Below, one piece after another: positions 61,094-64,000 of a stretch of DNA of 64,000 bases. Under the pieces are notes generated by a model. It was given only the letters and a program-made list of their open reading frames with translations. It searched no databases and was not told where the DNA came from. Source of the stretch: Sialis fuliginosa. Taxonomy: Eukaryota; Arthropoda; Insecta; Megaloptera; Sialidae. The position numbers and the translations under genes were made by a program. The stretch lies in the NCBI GenBank assembly GCA_961205875.1, contig OY540813.1, positions 5,489,001 through 5,553,000 of the forward strand, read 5' to 3'. Numbering within the stretch: position 1 is the first letter of the stretch; the number at the start of each line of letters is the position of its first letter.

Positions 61094-61899
61094 TCTGTAA
61101 TCCGGCAGTTTAATGTATAACCTCCCGGATTATCGAGGAGAGCTGAGTTGCAAATTGCTGGACTATTGGACTTACCTGCTGTAATTGAAAAAGTATAATT
61201 TTTGTAAATAAGAAAAAAAATTGAATGCTATATTTTAGTAGTTATATAAAAAATCGTATAGCGAAAATTTTTGAAAACTGCGAACGAAAATTTTAGAAGA
61301 AATTTGTTCGTTACACCTTTTGCTCTATAATAAGAAAAATGACAGATAAACATATGTATTTAATAAACATATATGTAATTAATATTTGATCTTAACAGTG
61401 CGCGAATCAATAATGAAAAACAATTCAACGGTAATTTATTAAAAGGGTGAAAGTTTAATAGCACTGGCTTAAAATAGTATTACTGTCTATACGTTTTATA
61501 CTGTCATTTTCATTCATGGAAGAAATTGTCAAGAAGTATCCAAGTATACACCTACTTGGCGTATATAAACGTCTTGACGTTGTCTCCACCCTTCTTCCAA
61601 TCGATACTTATTTTCATTCTCCACCACATTGCAGAGTTTCATCGAGGACGAACTTGTTGACCTGGTAACAGAAATATCAGTGGAAAAGTTTGTTTTAAAT
61701 AATAACAGCTTGGATCAAGGATGTATCATATCCTTTAAATATTTCGGGTGTTCGTTCTATTATAACAGGCCTGACCAACCTAAACTGCAACACAGGCCGC
61801 ATTGATGACCTAAAAAATTGGATTTTGAGTTTTTTTTTTTTTTCTAATCGATTATCTTTTTTTACACGATTGTAACGAAAATATGTAACATTTTGAAAA
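61094..61899. other. Spacer with one exon-like island
   Basis: Mostly AT-rich. An island at 61545-61700 has higher GC. On the minus strand a TTTCTGTTACCAG acceptor is followed by VNKFVLDETLQCGGE and a stop (about 61665-61618). On the plus strand an AG...GT-bounded 30-bp block lies in the same place. Neither can be confirmed from sequence alone. Confidence 0.3.
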
Positions 61900-62139
61900 C
61901 AGGGCCGTAACTAGAAGCTCGGGGGTCCTGGGGCAAGAGGTGACTGAGGGGCCCCCAAAATATGCAAAAAAAAAAAAAAATTATAATTTTGAATTGAATG
62001 ATTTTTATTATTTTTTATCATATAGTTAATAAACTGTAGTTAGTAATTTACCCAATTTTTCCTATTTACTTACTTCCTCCAATTTTTACGCTGCGGGGGC
62101 CCCCTACCCTCGGTTGCCCCGGTGGTAGTTACGGCCCTG
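61900..62139. mobile_element. hAT-type MITE, 7 of 8 duplication
   Basis: The 240-bp element starts CAGGGCCGTAACTA and ends TAGTTACGGCCCTG, a perfect 14-bp inverted repeat. Subterminal GGGGGTCCTGGGGC and GCCCCCTACCCTCGG blocks fit hAT MITEs. Flanks TTTGAAAA and TTTGAAAG differ at one base. Confidence 0.88.
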
Positions 62140-63252
62140 TTTGAAAGCTTATATCTCCGGAACTAATAATCATAGAGCAATATAAAAAATCCAATAGATA
62201 GCTTATATAATCCACTTTATAATATAATGACTTTTAATCACATCATCCCTATAAACTGTTTTAAATACGTTTTTCTTTTCAAAATGAAAATATAGATTTA
62301 CTTACTTCTAATAAATTACACTGGGTAACAAAAAAAAAATGAATAGACGATCCTGAAGGTTTTTAGCGTAGTGAAACCGAATCTGTTTTACAAATTGCTC
62401 AATTAACTCAGATTCTCGTGATTTTTTTTAGTTTGAAAATATGATATTATTACAAATAAAAGTACAAAATAGACACAAAATACTCAAATATAACAAATGT
62501 CACATTATTTTCTTCCTAGTATATCTCGGCGAAAAAAAATCATATAGTGAAAAGTAAATTGAAAGATAGTATTATTTATTACCATGAATGAAAATAACTT
62601 TAGAAAAAAATTGGCTGATTGGTAATATATTCCTAAATAAGTCCAAAATTGTCATTTTTAAGTTAGGTATTCTCGTGAACCTAAGCAAAAAATGTTGACA
62701 TGTGTTGTCTAATTTTTATTATGTGACTACATTATAATTATAAAAAATATTAACATATAGAAGTTTAAGGTCGTCTTTATTTTTTTATTTATGATAAAAC
62801 AATTTTATGTCTCGAATATATAGAAATTCTCGGAAAATCATTTTGCGTTATAGAATACGAATAAGAGGAACATCCGTCGAATAATAATAGTCGAAAATAC
62901 CTTCGATGCCAACGAAAAATATGGTCCAACGGAATTTTATTTGGCATTTCCTATTATTCAGTAAAATCCGCAGGTTATTGCACCTTCTATTTTCGAATAT
63001 TGGATAAATATCTCGACAATATTTCAAGTTTCCACTGTGTTTTGCTTCCTCGCAATATATTGTGATCTTTCAGATTGAGACAAAAAAAATGTTCTCCGAT
63101 TAAAAAATTTTAAATTTATCTTTTCGTTTCACGCCGTGTCTGTCTGTCTGTCCGTCCGTCTGTCCCCTGAATCCTTGTCACACGAGTAACTCATGAACCA
63201 TTCAACCGATATTGTGGAAACTTGGTCGGATGGTTGGGTCTGGCTTGAGGAC
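62140..63252. other. AT-rich spacer
   Basis: I see no coding sequence. From about 63130 to the end of this stretch lies the left part of the dispersed repeat (CTGTCTGTCCGTCCGTC, then CCTGAATCCTTGTCACACGA) that is interrupted by the next element. Confidence 0.5.
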
Positions 63253-63883
63253 TAGTGTGTTCCAAAAAAAGTCGATAATTTTTTTTTTTCGATTGCATGT
63301 GAAATTCTTGTTATATATGCTATAAAAAAAATTCTGTAAAAATTTGAGCCCTTAATATCAACTTGAAGAACTCCATCACCGAATTTGAAGATTTACCATT
63401 GATTTAACATGGAAAAATGATTTTTTAACGTTCATTTCTCCTGCAAACTATGTAGAACATTATTTTTCGGAAAAACCATGACTGATCCTTCTTCAGTATT
63501 AAATTCTGTAAAAAAAAGCTCTTATGGTCCAGTCTCTAACGTCAACCCTCTCGTTTTTATTTGCGTTAAAAAATACAGATTTTTTGAATTTGTTGACGTT
63601 AGAGACTGGACCCTAAGAGCTTTTTTTTACAGAATTTAATACTGAAGAAGGATCAGTCATGGTTTTTCCGAAAAATAATGTTCTACATAGTTTGCAGGAG
63701 AAATGAACGTAAAAAATCAATTTTCCATGTTAAATCAATGGTAAATCTTCAAATTCGGTGATGGAGTTCTTCAAGTTGATATTAAGGGCTCAAATTTTTA
63801 CATAATTTTTTTTATAGCATATATAACAAGAATTTCACATGCAATCGAAAAAAAAAATTATCGACTTTTTTTGGAACACCCTA
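63253..63883. mobile_element. hAT-type palindromic MITE with perfect 8-bp duplication
   Basis: The 631-bp element is almost a complete palindrome centred near 63568. The left end is TAGTGTGTTCCAAAAAAAGT and the right end is ACTTTTTTTGGAACACCCTA. TTGAGGAC flanks both sides (63245-63252 and 63884-63891). Inner arms share AATTTCACATGCAATCG-type blocks, TGGAGTTCTTCAAGTTGATA and AACGTCAACCCTC-adjacent sequence. The host sequence is a dispersed repeat whose uninterrupted copy lies at 910-1110. Confidence 0.93.
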
Positions 63884-64000
63884 TTGAGGACGGTCCCATT
63901 TCAACATCGTGTGTAAGGGGGAGGGGTTACAAAATATTTATTTTTTCAAGATAACTCAAGAACGACACATGTTACGTGAACATTTTATGGAATATTTTTT
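63884..64000. repeat. Right part of the interrupted dispersed repeat
   Basis: After the TTGAGGAC duplication the sequence CATTTCAACATCGTGTGTAA and GGGGGAGGGG continues the repeat seen in reverse at 910-960. The window ends in A/T-rich sequence. Confidence 0.65.

Noticed and set aside
1-64000. Search for tRNA, rRNA, CRISPR, retrovirus, LTR or Polinton remains
   Set aside because: No tRNA arm motifs, rRNA blocks, spaced direct-repeat arrays, or capsid, envelope or integrase-like frames were recognised.

Overview
The window is nuclear DNA from an AT-rich insect. The evidence is spliced genes with GT..AG introns, long 3' regions, a Drosophila-type gene set and abundant small non-autonomous DNA transposons. 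The abundance of hAT and PIF/Harbinger-like MITEs and the base composition would suit a hemipteran (aphid-like), but that placement is only an impression. I see no prokaryotic features, no CRISPR array, no tRNA or rRNA gene, and no retrovirus, LTR or Polinton remains.

Five host genes can be assembled from splice sites and conserved domains. (1) 14437-19065 (+): the 3' exons of a large, mostly disordered protein with a KIAA1211/CRACD-like capping-protein-interaction motif; its 5' exons are not in view. (2) 23135-24388 (-): CZIB (former C1orf123/UPF0587), two exons, 160 aa, complete. (3) 25060-30519 (+): POSH/SH3RF, a RING plus four SH3 E3-ligase scaffold, eight coding exons, 833 aa, complete. 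It is head to head with CZIB across about 0.67 kb. (4) 34393-42009 (+): the first seven coding exons of NDF/GLYR1 (PWWP plus the start of the 6PGDH-like domain); the rest of the dehydrogenase domain is not found. (5) 50549-53834 (-): an LRR-Ig single-pass membrane protein of 928 aa, four coding exons, whose cytoplasmic part holds about ten regular 11-residue repeats.

Layout: 1-14.4 kb is repeat-rich DNA upstream of, or intronic to, gene 1. From 19.1 to 22.6 kb lies its 3' region and a 1.86 kb palindromic element with a second element at its exact centre. From 23.1 to 34.4 kb are CZIB, POSH and a long AT-rich 3' flank. From 34.4 to 50.5 kb are the NDF exons and introns and a repeat field. From 50.5 to 54.7 kb is the LRR-Ig gene with a GC-richer candidate 5' exon. 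From 55 to 64 kb is a transposon field without a recognised gene.

The strongest non-gene signal is a set of MITEs with exactly readable target-site duplications. Six hAT-type elements have perfect 8-bp duplications, one TTAA-flanked element sits inside an older repeat, and two elements have 3-bp TTA/TAA duplications. Several long snap-back palindromes (0.5-1.9 kb) could form hairpin RNA if transcribed. I found no wholly new biological system. The best leads are the hendecad-repeat receptor with introns at matching repeat positions, the NDF gene whose C-terminal half is missing from at least 22 kb downstream, and the nested palindromes.
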